In this document: positions 1-6,954 of the stretch, piece by piece
How the letters are laid out: each line of letters begins with the position of its first letter
How positions within the stretch are numbered: the stretch's first letter is position 1
Source of the DNA: an uncultured Porphyromonadaceae bacterium
Lineage (GTDB): Bacteria > Bacteroidota > Bacteroidia > Bacteroidales > Muribaculaceae
NCBI GenBank assembly: GCA_947174225.1
Contig: CAMWIF010000044.1
Coordinates: 1-11,088, forward strand
Length of the DNA stretch: 11,088 bases
Direction of reading: 5' to 3'
Position numbers and translations under genes: made by a program
Notes under the pieces: model-generated
The model's input: only the letters and a program-made list of their open reading frames with translations
Told to the model about the DNA's origin: nothing
Databases searched by the model: none

Positions 1-959
1 ACCTTATGCGGACGCTTCCCGATTCACTCCGAACCCCCTTCTTTGAAATGTTAGGCTACCCGGTATTGGCATCCGAGATGATGAACCGTAAATTCCTCTT
101 CGCCCAACTCAACGGTGAGTTGGCAGCCGAAGGAGACAATGCAGGAGCTAATTACGCAGCCCGCTTGTCAACCCAAGCATCTGACAGTATCGACAGCCTC
201 ACGCACATCTACAACACCCTCGTCGATGGCAAATGGGACGGTATGATGACAGTGCCTCCCGGTTTCTGTGCCAAATATCAAGAGCTTCCCCCATTACAGC
301 ACTTCCCTGAAATTGAAGAGAGAAGGGTAGACCTCACTACGCACTCTGATACCCAACCACTATGCCGTACTCTTGATCTACGTAAAGTAGAAATAGGGGA
401 GTATAGTCGCCAACTCGGCACACGGATTATAGACGGTATTGGCTACGATGGCTATATACTTCAATTAGGTGAACCTGAAACACCTCTTAAATCAGAGGCA
501 GCAGTAGCAACTCTGGAAATAGAGGGATTGACAGGCGACAGTGTAACCCTCCAAATCTTCCATTTGCCATTCTTCCCGATGTACGAAGGCAAAGGCTGCA
601 AGATAGGAGTTAGCCTCGACGGTGGTGACGAACAGATAATCGAATATCTCCCCGAAGAATGGTCAAAGCCCTGGAAACTGAACATCCTCCGCAACTCCGC
701 CCTCTCCACCGTCACCTTCCCCCTCACTCCTGAAGTAACCTTACCCATAGGTTCTCCCGACAACACCTTACCCATAGGCTCTCCTGATACAACCTTACCC
801 GTAGACTCTTCTGACACCACCTTCCCTCCAAACAGTGACTGCCACGAACCTGTCCACACCCTCCATCTCCGAGGCATAGACCCCGGTATGGCAATCCAGC
901 GCATAGTCATCGACAACGGTACTCTCCGCCCCGGCTACATCGGTCCCTCCCCCCAATAA
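1..959 (+). CDS. GH115-family alpha-glucuronidase, C-terminal part (5' end outside window)
   Basis: This is the C-terminal third or so of a probable glycoside hydrolase family 115 enzyme, which removes (4-O-methyl)glucuronic acid from xylan side chains, normally outside the cytoplasm. The frame is open to the left edge, so the ATG at 6 is probably internal; residues are counted from it. Residues 12-85 match the GH115 helical region: FFEMLGYPV, ANYAARLSTQASDSIDSLTHIYN and GKWDGMM. Residues 130-317 match the GH115 C-terminal domain: IFHLPFFPMY, SLDGGDEQIIEY, WKLNILRNSA, then DPGMAIQRIVIDNGTLRPGYIGPSP ending at the stop. An acidic, proline-rich tandem repeat (residues 245-278) is inserted in this domain where relatives have a short loop. 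The catalytic domain is off-window. No functional link to the Ter genes downstream is visible. The family call rests on remembered motifs. Confidence 0.85.
   Translation, partial: LMRTLPDSLRTPFFEMLGYPVLASEMMNRKFLFAQLNGELAAEGDNAGANYAARLSTQASDSIDSLTHIYNTLVDGKWDGMMTVPPGFCAKYQELPPLQHFPEIEERRVDLTTHSDTQPLCRTLDLRKVEIGEYSRQLGTRIIDGIGYDGYILQLGEPETPLKSEAAVATLEIEGLTGDSVTLQIFHLPFFPMYEGKGCKIGVSLDGGDEQIIEYLPEEWSKPWKLNILRNSALSTVTFPLTPEVTLPIGSPDNTLPIGSPDTTLPVDSSDTTFPPNSDCHEPVHTLHLRGIDPGMAIQRIVIDNGTLRPGYIGPSPQ
738..839 (+). repeat. 27-bp in-frame tandem repeat inside the GH115 gene
   Basis: Three 27-base units start at 738, 765 and 792, followed by a degenerate fourth at 819-839. They encode TLPIGSPDN, TLPIGSPDT, TLPVDSSDT and TFPPNSD. 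The first two units are nearly identical at the DNA level, which suggests recent slippage duplication. All units keep the reading frame, so the effect is a longer flexible Thr/Pro/Asp loop between two beta-strands of the C-terminal domain. Confidence 0.9.
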
Positions 960-1014
960 TCCTTCAATAGTCGGTTTTTTGGGAGATTGATATGCGTATT
1001 CCGTGATTTTTGCT

Positions 1015-1022
1015 TAAATTTG
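1015..1022 (+). promoter_or_regulatory. Bacteroidota -7 box upstream of terD1
   Basis: TAAATTTG matches the Bacteroidota sigma-ABfr -7 consensus TAnnTTTG exactly and ends 26 bases before the terD1 ATG. A TTG that could be a -33 element is at 987-989, but its 25-base spacing is longer than the usual 19-21, so the -33 part is weak. The transcript would have a short A-rich leader. Confidence 0.6.
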
Positions 1023-1048
1023 TCTTTTGAACCTTAAAAATTAACATT

Positions 1049-1612
1049 ATGGCTATCAATCTCCAGAAAGGACAACGTGTGGATATAGGTCTGCAGAAAG
1101 TATGTGTGGGCCTTGGTTGGGATGAGAATAATACGGGAGGTATGGACTATGACCTTGACGCATCGGCTTTTATGCTCGGTGAAAACAAGAAACTCCCGGA
1201 AGATGAGTTTTTCGTGTTCTATAACAATCTTGTATCGCCCGACCAGGCGGTTGAATCGTCGGGTGATGACCTGACAGGTGGTAATAGAGACGGTGGAAAC
1301 GACAATGAAACCCTTACCGTAGACCTTGAAAAGGTTGACCCGCGTATCAATGAGATTATCTTTACTGTCACTATCCACGAGGCGGAGAAACGTCGCCAGA
1401 ACTTCGGACAGGTGCATAATTCCTACATTCGTATCTATAATGCCATCACCAACGAGGAGATTGCAAAATATGACCTCGACGAAGACTTCTCGATTGAGAC
1501 AGCCGTTGAGTTCGGTCGTCTCTACAAGCGTAACGGTGCGTGGCGTTTCGAGGCTCTTGGCAACGGTTTCAAGGGTGGACTCCAGTTCCTTGTTGACAAA
1601 TACGTAAGCTGA
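1049..1612 (+). CDS. terD: TerD-family stress protein (first copy)
   Basis: A 187-residue TerD-domain protein, the normal full length for single-domain members. TerD proteins are cytoplasmic Ca2+-binding beta-sandwich proteins of tellurite/chemical stress systems; their biochemical output is not settled. Visible family motifs are LQKGQRV (residues 5-11), GLGWD (21-25), DYDLDASAF with acidic D33, D35 and D37 (33-41), GDDLTG (72-77), RRQNFGQVHNSYIRIYN (115-131) and YDLDEDFSIETAVEFGRLYKRNG (141-163). These Asp-rich loops are the expected Ca2+ ligands. The ATG at 1049 is chosen because MAINLQKGQ is the typical TerD start. There is no strong Shine-Dalgarno; the leader is A/T-rich. It has its own -7 box and a probable terminator behind it, so it may be transcribed alone. 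A long antisense open frame over it is a coding shadow. Confidence 0.95.
   Translation: MAINLQKGQRVDIGLQKVCVGLGWDENNTGGMDYDLDASAFMLGENKKLPEDEFFVFYNNLVSPDQAVESSGDDLTGGNRDGGNDNETLTVDLEKVDPRINEIIFTVTIHEAEKRRQNFGQVHNSYIRIYNAITNEEIAKYDLDEDFSIETAVEFGRLYKRNGAWRFEALGNGFKGGLQFLVDKYVS
1469..1536 (+). repeat. Near-identical tract shared with terD2 (copy 1)
   Basis: These 68 bases differ from 2208-2275 at only two positions, both synonymous. They encode YDLDEDFSIETAVEFGRLYKR plus NG. The 5' halves of the two genes are clearly more diverged, also at silent sites, so the similarity is local. Gene conversion or strong constraint could explain it. Confidence 0.8.
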
Positions 1613-1669
1613 TTCATCTGCATAAGCTATATCTACGGAGCAGAGAATATACCGATTTAGTGAATAACT

Positions 1670-1689
1670 CCGCAATGTTGCGGCTTTTT
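1670..1689 (+). terminator. Probable intrinsic terminator after terD1
   Basis: CCGCA (1670-1674) pairs with TGCGG (1679-1683) around a four-base loop, followed by C and five T (1685-1689). The stem is short, so it may be only partly efficient. It lies 58 bases after the terD1 stop and before the next -7 box. Confidence 0.5.
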
Positions 1690-1755
1690 GAAGCTTAAAA
1701 TACCGGTTTTAGGTTGTAATGTTACAGAAATAACCTCTAACTTGTAAATCAGCAT

Positions 1756-1763
1756 TAACTTTG
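1756..1763 (+). promoter_or_regulatory. Bacteroidota -7 box upstream of terD2
   Basis: TAACTTTG is a perfect TAnnTTTG -7 box, ending 33 bases before the terD2 ATG at 1797. No TTG is found 19-21 bases upstream; TTG triplets at 1742-1744 and 1714-1716 are too close and too far. This promoter could drive terD2 and, by read-through, the whole downstream run to 8436, where no other convincing -7 box was seen. Confidence 0.65.
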
Positions 1764-1796
1764 CAGTATAAAAATTACGTAAAAGGAAATACAACT

Positions 1797-2348
1797 ATGA
1801 TTAATCTCGAAAAAGGACAGCGTGTCAATGTTGAACTTCCGAAGTTCACCATCGGTCTCGGATGGGACACCAACCAGTCAAGCACCGGCACAGATTTCGA
1901 CCTCGATGCCTCTGCATTCATACTCGGTGAGAACGGTAAGATTCTTGAAGACGAATACTTCGTGTTCTACAACAATCTTAAATCGCCCGACGGAGCCGTT
2001 GAACATACCGGCGATAATCTTACCGGTGAAGGTGAAGGTGATGACGAGAGCATTCTGATTGACCTCTCACACATCGATCCGCGTGCCACAGAGATCCGTT
2101 TTGTGGTAACTATCCACAAGGCTGACGAGCGTCGCCAGAACTTTGGTCAGGTACGCAACGCTTTCATCCGTATCTACAACAGTGTCACCGGTGAGGAGAT
2201 ACTTCGTTATGACCTCGACGAAGACTTCTCGATCGAGACAGCCGTTGAGTTCGGTCGCCTCTACAAGCGTAACGGACAGTGGAAATTTGAAGCTATCGGC
2301 ACAGGTCAGAAAGCCGGTCTCGCCCAATACCTCAACAAGTATAACTAA
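1797..2348 (+). CDS. terD: TerD-family stress protein (second copy)
   Basis: A 183-residue TerD-domain protein, paralogue of the one at 1049-1612. Motifs: INLEKGQRV (residues 2-10), GLGWD (20-24), DFDLDASAF with D33, D35 and D37 (33-41), GDNLTG (72-77), RRQNFGQVRNAFIRIYN (112-128) and YDLDEDFSIETAVEFGRLYKRNG (138-160). The ATG at 1797 is preferred over an in-frame TTG at 1761: that TTG overlaps the -7 box, and MINLEKGQ aligns with the start of terD1. The predicted role is a cytoplasmic Ca2+-binding Ter protein. It is 59 bases upstream of the first vWA gene with no clear terminator between them, so it probably heads the operon. Confidence 0.95.
   Translation: MINLEKGQRVNVELPKFTIGLGWDTNQSSTGTDFDLDASAFILGENGKILEDEYFVFYNNLKSPDGAVEHTGDNLTGEGEGDDESILIDLSHIDPRATEIRFVVTIHKADERRQNFGQVRNAFIRIYNSVTGEEILRYDLDEDFSIETAVEFGRLYKRNGQWKFEAIGTGQKAGLAQYLNKYN
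2208..2275 (+). repeat. Near-identical tract shared with terD1 (copy 2)
   Basis: Partner of 1469-1536: 68 bases with two mismatches, encoding the acidic DLDEDFSIETA loop and the following helix-like FGRLYKRNG segment. Confidence 0.8.
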
Positions 2349-2407
2349 TACTTTCCATTAGCAACTCTCTCCTCACCATTTCATTAAACCTAATAAAGAC
2401 TAAAATT

Positions 2408-3046
2408 ATGAGAAGACTTCCGGTTTATCTGCTCTTAGACACTTCCGGCTCTATGTATGGTGAGCCTATTGAAGCTGTCAAGAATGGCGTTCAGGTGCTC
2501 ATCTCCACCTTGCGTCAGGATCCCTATGCTCTTGAGACCGCTTATCTCAGTATCATAACTTTCGACAGTAAAGCTCAACAGGTGACACCCCTCACCGAGC
2601 TTTCAGCTTTCCAACAGCCTAATCTCCAGGCTAACGGCTGCACGGCTCTCGGCGAAGCCCTCTCCCTGCTGACTCAGAAAGCCGACCAGGAGGTCACCAA
2701 AACCACGATGGAGAAGAAAGGAGACTGGAAACCCCTCGTGTTTATAATGACTGACGGCGAACCCACCGACGACCTCAACAAGGGGCTTGCCGAATTTAAG
2801 AAAGGTAAGTGGGGTATGGTAGTGGCTTGTGCCGCCGGTGTAGGTGCCAACACCAATACCTTGAAGAAAATTACTGAGAATGTGGTGGAACTCGACACTG
2901 CAAGCAGCGACACTATCAAAGCCTTCTTCAAGTGGGTGTCTGCTTCTGTGAGTGCCGGCAGTATGAAAGTGGAAGATGGCGGTGGCGAACTCGGTTCCCT
3001 CGGAGAACTTCCTCCTCCACCCCCTGAAGTGAATATCGTAGTCTAA
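2408..3046 (+). CDS. TerY-like vWA domain protein with polyproline tail (first copy)
   Basis: A 212-residue protein that is almost entirely one von Willebrand factor A domain of the TerY type. The MIDAS metal site looks intact: D11-x-S13-x-S15 in DTSGSM, T79 in GCTALGEAL and D116 in the TDGEPTDD loop. TerY proteins are cytoplasmic adaptors thought to assemble with Ter kinase and phosphatase partners in a metal-dependent way. After the domain, a Gly-rich linker leads to a C-terminal tail, LPPPPPEVNIVV, shared with the next gene product. There is no signal peptide or membrane segment. The ATG gives MRRLPVYLLLD, the same start as the two other vWA proteins in this locus. The next gene begins 11 bases after its stop, indicating co-transcription. 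The bound metal and partners are not visible from the sequence. Confidence 0.92.
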   Translation: MRRLPVYLLLDTSGSMYGEPIEAVKNGVQVLISTLRQDPYALETAYLSIITFDSKAQQVTPLTELSAFQQPNLQANGCTALGEALSLLTQKADQEVTKTTMEKKGDWKPLVFIMTDGEPTDDLNKGLAEFKKGKWGMVVACAAGVGANTNTLKKITENVVELDTASSDTIKAFFKWVSASVSAGSMKVEDGGGELGSLGELPPPPPEVNIVV

Positions 3047-3057
3047 ACCAATATAGT

Positions 3058-3693
3058 ATGCGCAGACTTCCCGTATATCTTCTGATCGACACCTCCGGTT
3101 CTATGAGAGGTGAACCGATCGAATCTGTCAAGGTCGGATTGGAGGCTATGGTCTCCAGTCTGCGCCAAGACCCCTTTGCCCTTGAGTCGGTAAATATCAG
3201 TATTATCACCTACGACAAGGATGTGAAGCAAATACTGCCGCTTACTCCGCTCGACGAGTTACAGCTACCAGAGATAACTACTCCCGAAAGTGGTCCAACC
3301 CATACCGGGGCTGCCTTGAAACTCCTTTGTGAGAAAATCGACAAGGAGGTTCATCTCAGCACAAAGGAGCAGAAAGGCGATTGGATGCCCCTTCTCTTCA
3401 TTATGACTGACGGTAAGCCCTCCGACCTCCAACTCTACAAGGAGATGATTCCCGAAGTGAAGAAACGTCACTTCGCAAGCATCATAGCCTGTGCTGCCGG
3501 TATGAGCGCAAAGACAGAGCCGCTGAAACAGCTTACCGACGAGGTTTATTCTCTCGACACCGTTGACAGCACGGCGTTCAAGAAATTCTTTAAATGGGTG
3601 TCTGACTCAATCGGTGTGGGCAACCGTAGTATCGGTGCTACCGATAGCCTTGAACTCCCCCCGCCACCTCCTGAGGTGAACGTAATCATCTAA
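3058..3693 (+). CDS. TerY-like vWA domain protein with polyproline tail (second copy)
   Basis: A 211-residue TerY-type vWA protein, a tandem paralogue of its upstream neighbour. MIDAS residues: D11, S13 and S15 in DTSGSM; T81 in GPTHTGAAL (T83 is an alternative); and D118 in TDGKPSD. The segment before the MIDAS Thr is two residues longer than in the first copy. It ends in LPPPPPEVNVII, nearly the same tail as the first copy (PPPPPEVNIVV), although the linker before it has diverged. That suggests selection on the tail as a docking motif. The gene lies 11 bases from the genes on each side, so tight co-expression and perhaps defined stoichiometry are likely. It is predicted to be cytoplasmic. 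Confidence 0.92.
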   Translation: MRRLPVYLLIDTSGSMRGEPIESVKVGLEAMVSSLRQDPFALESVNISIITYDKDVKQILPLTPLDELQLPEITTPESGPTHTGAALKLLCEKIDKEVHLSTKEQKGDWMPLLFIMTDGKPSDLQLYKEMIPEVKKRHFASIIACAAGMSAKTEPLKQLTDEVYSLDTVDSTAFKKFFKWVSDSIGVGNRSIGATDSLELPPPPPEVNVII

Positions 3694-3704
3694 ACCCAAT
3701 CACA

Positions 3705-4349
3705 ATGAATGTCAAACTTGTAGGTCAATTTATCCAACATCTTGAGGTCACCCTTATGTCCGGCGAGAATTTCTTTGCTGAGAAGGGGTCTATTATCTAC
3801 CTTGAAGCCGGCATTGAGAAAGACCGTAGTCTCAGCGGTTCCGGCTTGGGAAGATTGATAGGGGCAAAGCTTTCAGGTGAGAATTTCTTTATCCTACGCC
3901 TTTATAACAACACCAACATACCTCGCAAGGTGGTGCTCGGAAGCCGCTACGGTCTGTTGCCGGTGAAGCTTAATGGAGAGACAATGATTTGCCATAGGGG
4001 TGTGTACGTGGCGTCCAATAATCAGGTTAATATCTCTACTAAGCTCTCTATTGCCGGACTTACCGGAGGTATGGGACTTCTGCTTCAGAAGATTTCCGGT
4101 AACTCCACCGTCTTTCTTGACACTAAGGGGACTCCCATCACAATCAACCTACAATATGGAGAGACAATAGAGGTAGATGAAGACCATATCATTGCTCTTC
4201 ACAACATTGCCGACCATCAGATGCAATCCAACTGGTCGCTCGGCAATCTTCTCGGAGGCGAAGGCTTCAGTATGATGCGCATCACCGGTCCCGGCACTGT
4301 CTATCTCTCCCCCAGCAAATTCAACGAATTTTCTCCGGTTAATTCATAA
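3705..4349 (+). CDS. AIM24-family (TIGR00266-like) protein
   Basis: A 214-residue beta-rich protein resembling the AIM24/DUF124 family, whose members form a beta-barrel-like fold and often sit beside Ter genes in bacteria. Its molecular role is unknown. Supporting motifs are LMSGENFFAEKGSIIYLEAGIE near the start (residues 17-38), a Gly-rich segment SGSGLGRLIGAKLSGENFF (44-62), internal GLTGGMGLLLQ (118-128) and the C-terminal GGEGFSMMRITGPGTVYLSP (184-203), typical of the family end. It has no signal peptide or clear membrane helix. It sits between the second and third vWA genes, 11 bases after one and 30 before the other, so it is an embedded part of the operon. The match is from memory of family motifs. 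Confidence 0.82.
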   Translation: MNVKLVGQFIQHLEVTLMSGENFFAEKGSIIYLEAGIEKDRSLSGSGLGRLIGAKLSGENFFILRLYNNTNIPRKVVLGSRYGLLPVKLNGETMICHRGVYVASNNQVNISTKLSIAGLTGGMGLLLQKISGNSTVFLDTKGTPITINLQYGETIEVDEDHIIALHNIADHQMQSNWSLGNLLGGEGFSMMRITGPGTVYLSPSKFNEFSPVNS

Positions 4350-4379
4350 TATTTACATTTTTTTCATCCATTCCACATT

Positions 4380-5438
4380 ATGCGTAGACTTCCGATTTAT
4401 TTCCTCGTCGACATCTCCGAATCAATGGTTGGCGCTCCCATAGAGGAGGTGCAGCAGGGGATGCGTACTATTGTGCAGAATCTTCGTGTGGATCCGTATG
4501 CGCTGGAGACGGTGTTTGTCTCCATAATAGGTTTCGCGGGTAAAGCCATCACACTTTCACCTCTTACTGAGCTGTATAAATTCTATCCGCCACAGTTCCC
4601 AATAGGTGGAGGTACATCTTTGGGAAAAGGTCTGGAGGCTTTGATGGATGATATCGACAAGTCGGTACAGAAGACCACCAAAGATCTGAAAGGTGACTGG
4701 AAACCGATTATTTTCCTCTTTACTGACGGTAATCCTACCGACAATTATAGCGCGGCTTTCAAACGCTGGAACAATAAGTATCGTGGTCATTGCAACCTTG
4801 TAGCAATCTCCATAGGCGACAATGTGAACGTCCTGACCCTTGCGCAGCTCACCGACGATATACTCCTGCTTAAGGAGACGGATGCCGAATCGTTCTCACA
4901 GTTCTTCAAGTGGATTACCGCCTCTATAAAGTCTACCAGTATGTCGGTAGGGGAGACCAATATTGATGAGGTTAAGTTAGCGCCCACTACAGGTATAAAT
5001 CTTGAGAAGGTGGAAGTGAATTCGCCCACCGACAACGATTACGCTGAGGTAGACGATAACTTTGTTGTGCTACACGGACGTTGTGCCAACACCAACAATG
5101 ATTATCTGGTGAAGTATGCTAAACGGTATCCGACAGAAAGGAGGTCCGATTTCTGGCATAATGACGGGCAGTACCATCTCATCGGTGCATATCCTATTGA
5201 TAAGAGCTCTTACAAATCTCTCTCATCCGGCAAAACTCCTAAGATTAACACTACCCTGTTAAGAGGTGTCCCCACATGTCCTTGCTGTGGTAATCAATTT
5301 GGAGTTGTGGTTTGCGAGTGTGGAGGCATATCTTGCGCCGGCTCGGATGGATATGCTATGTGTCCTTGGTGTGGCAACGGAGGGCAGTTGGGTGAGATGG
5401 GTCCTGACGGTATGAACATCACCAGAGGTCTGGGTTAA
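4380..5438 (+). CDS. terY: TerY-type vWA protein with C-terminal TerY_C cysteine-rich domain
   Basis: A 352-residue two-domain protein. Residues 1-200 are a vWA domain starting MRRLPIYFLVD, with MIDAS residues D11, S13 and S15 (DISESM, where relatives have DTSGSM), T79 (GGGTSLGKGL) and D116 (TDGNPTDN). A linker (200-225) leads to a C-terminal region that fits the TerY_C metal-binding domain. It includes FVVLHGRC and ends in a cysteine cluster at C300, C302, C303, C312, C314, C319, C328 and C331, with CxxC pairs CPCC and CPWC. Two zinc ions would suit this arrangement. Unlike the two small vWA paralogues it has no polyproline tail. Directly upstream of the phosphatase and kinase, it completes the order TerY, PP2C, kinase of the TerY-P triad. 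In that family model TerY is the metal-dependent scaffold; this is known for the group, not shown here. Confidence 0.92.
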   Translation: MRRLPIYFLVDISESMVGAPIEEVQQGMRTIVQNLRVDPYALETVFVSIIGFAGKAITLSPLTELYKFYPPQFPIGGGTSLGKGLEALMDDIDKSVQKTTKDLKGDWKPIIFLFTDGNPTDNYSAAFKRWNNKYRGHCNLVAISIGDNVNVLTLAQLTDDILLLKETDAESFSQFFKWITASIKSTSMSVGETNIDEVKLAPTTGINLEKVEVNSPTDNDYAEVDDNFVVLHGRCANTNNDYLVKYAKRYPTERRSDFWHNDGQYHLIGAYPIDKSSYKSLSSGKTPKINTTLLRGVPTCPCCGNQFGVVVCECGGISCAGSDGYAMCPWCGNGGQLGEMGPDGMNITRGLG

Positions 5439-5462
5439 TTTCAGAAAAAATTTCAAAACGCT

Positions 5463-6914
5463 ATGTATAGGAAAAAGAGAGCGACATTACGTCCTGTCGA
5501 AGTCAGGGAATCGTTTAAGGAAACAGCCCGGCTTCTTGACAAGGCGATACGTGAGGCAGGTGTCCCACTTGCCGAAAGAGAAGATTTTCTTAAGTGGACT
5601 ATAGACTCATTGTGGCAATCATTCAGGAGTGAACGTATGAACCAACGCATAATAATTGAAAACGAAATAAAGGCTCTCGGTATACGCTTACCTAACGGCA
5701 CTGTGAAAACCGATTATTCTTCCACCTTTTCACTCCCTTTAGACAAGATTTCGGATGTCAGGTTAGAGGGAGCTGAAGCTTTGGGTCTTACGCTCATAAA
5801 ATCACAGGAGGATGGTGCCTTCACCCTCTGCGGTAGACCTTTAAAGCCGGGCGACTTCTCTCTGAAAATCACTTATGCCACGGTGCCCGGTGAGCCGCGT
5901 TCACAGTTGCTTATACCTGTGGCTTTTAACCCTGATCCGAGAAGTCTGTGGCGCGATATACCCACTGATAAGAGCTTACCTTATCCCAAGCCTGACATTA
6001 TCTCAGAATACGTGAAGGTTGAAGCCGGTTTCGACGGTTCTCCCAAGAAGGATATGGTTGCAGCAAGCCGGCGTGGACGCAGCCACGCTCAGGAGGGGAA
6101 ACCTCGTGATGATCATTTCAAAATCTTCCATTGTCCCGCTTCCGATTGGTATATTATGGCTGTGGCTGACGGTGCCGGCTCGGCACGTTATTCTCGGAAA
6201 GGATCGGAAGTGGCGTGTGATACAGTGGTGGAGCATTGCCGTGAGAGGCTAATGAATAACCTTGCTTTCGAGAATGCCATTAAAATATGGCAGCTTGATC
6301 CGGATAATAGGGAAAAGCGTACTGTGGTGACACGCACGGTTATCGACATCATATATAACGGTGCGCTGAAAGCTTATGAAGCTATCAAGCGAACCGCGTT
6401 CTCTGCCGATGGAGGAAAGCTTAGGGATTATGCTACGACCCTTATGTTTGTGGTGTGCAAGAAGTTCAGTTTCGGTTGGTTCTTAGCCTCTTTTTGGGTG
6501 GGCGACGGTGCAATGTGTCTTTTTGATGCTAAGAGGAAGTCTGCTAAACTTCTCGGCACTCCCGATGAGGGTGAGTTCTCCGGTCAGACACGTTTCATAA
6601 CAATGCACGAGATTTTCCGTGATCCCGATATGGCTGCCAAGCGTCTGCGTATGGCTGTGGTGTCTGACTTCACCGCGCTTTTCCTAATGACCGACGGAGT
6701 GTCCGACCCTATGTTTGAGACTGAAAAGAATCTTAATGACTATGCCAAATGGGAAGAGTTCTATAAGAAATTGCAGAAAGGCTTCCCGGACGATGAGATA
6801 GAGGGCGTCGATCTGTCAGACGACAATCCCGAGGCTGCCGGTCAGCTTCTCGAATGGCTCAATTTCTGGAGCCCGGGTAACCACGACGACCGGACAATCG
6901 CAATGCTCTATTAA
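5463..6914 (+). CDS. PP2C-type protein phosphatase with N-terminal beta-rich extension
   Basis: A 483-residue protein. The C-terminal domain (about 195-483) is a PP2C-family metal-dependent Ser/Thr phosphatase of the PF13672 type, expected to reverse the action of the kinase encoded next. Metal and catalytic motifs: SHAQEGKPRDDHF with D216/D217 (207-219), VADGAGSARYS with D236 and G237 (234-244), ATT (324-326), VGDGA with D348 (346-350), MTDGVSD with D411 (409-415) and NHDDRT with D475/D476 (473-478). All the Asp residues expected for the two-metal site appear present. Residues 1-75 are mainly helical and charged. Residues 76-157 look beta-rich, with GRPLKPGDFSLKITY resembling the last strands of bacterial Ig-like domains, then a Pro-rich linker. 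There is no signal peptide, so it should act in the cytoplasm. It is 24 bases after terY and 40 before the kinase. Confidence 0.9.
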   Translation: MYRKKRATLRPVEVRESFKETARLLDKAIREAGVPLAEREDFLKWTIDSLWQSFRSERMNQRIIIENEIKALGIRLPNGTVKTDYSSTFSLPLDKISDVRLEGAEALGLTLIKSQEDGAFTLCGRPLKPGDFSLKITYATVPGEPRSQLLIPVAFNPDPRSLWRDIPTDKSLPYPKPDIISEYVKVEAGFDGSPKKDMVAASRRGRSHAQEGKPRDDHFKIFHCPASDWYIMAVADGAGSARYSRKGSEVACDTVVEHCRERLMNNLAFENAIKIWQLDPDNREKRTVVTRTVIDIIYNGALKAYEAIKRTAFSADGGKLRDYATTLMFVVCKKFSFGWFLASFWVGDGAMCLFDAKRKSAKLLGTPDEGEFSGQTRFITMHEIFRDPDMAAKRLRMAVVSDFTALFLMTDGVSDPMFETEKNLNDYAKWEEFYKKLQKGFPDDEIEGVDLSDDNPEAAGQLLEWLNFWSPGNHDDRTIAMLY

Positions 6915-6954
6915 GTAAGCCAAGTTTTTAATCATATGCTTTAAATCTGCACTT

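Noticed and set aside
461..916. 151-residue antisense open frame over the GH115 3' end
   Set aside because: Its repetitive segment is only the reverse complement of the 27-bp repeat, and the + frame matches GH115 to the stop.
951..985. T-run after the GH115 stop as an intrinsic terminator
   Set aside because: The only pairing, CCCAA with TTGGG, has a loop of about 20 bases and the T-run lies inside it rather than after it.
1034..1675. 213-residue antisense open frame over terD1 (and a similar 86-residue one over terD2)
   Set aside because: It mirrors the terD codons, occurs in both copies at the same place, has no recognisable domain, and the TerD frame is unmistakable.
1761..1796. TTG at 1761 as the terD2 start, adding 12 residues
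   Set aside because: The TTG is the end of the TAACTTTG -7 box, so it would lie upstream of the transcript; ATG 1797 aligns with the terD1 start.
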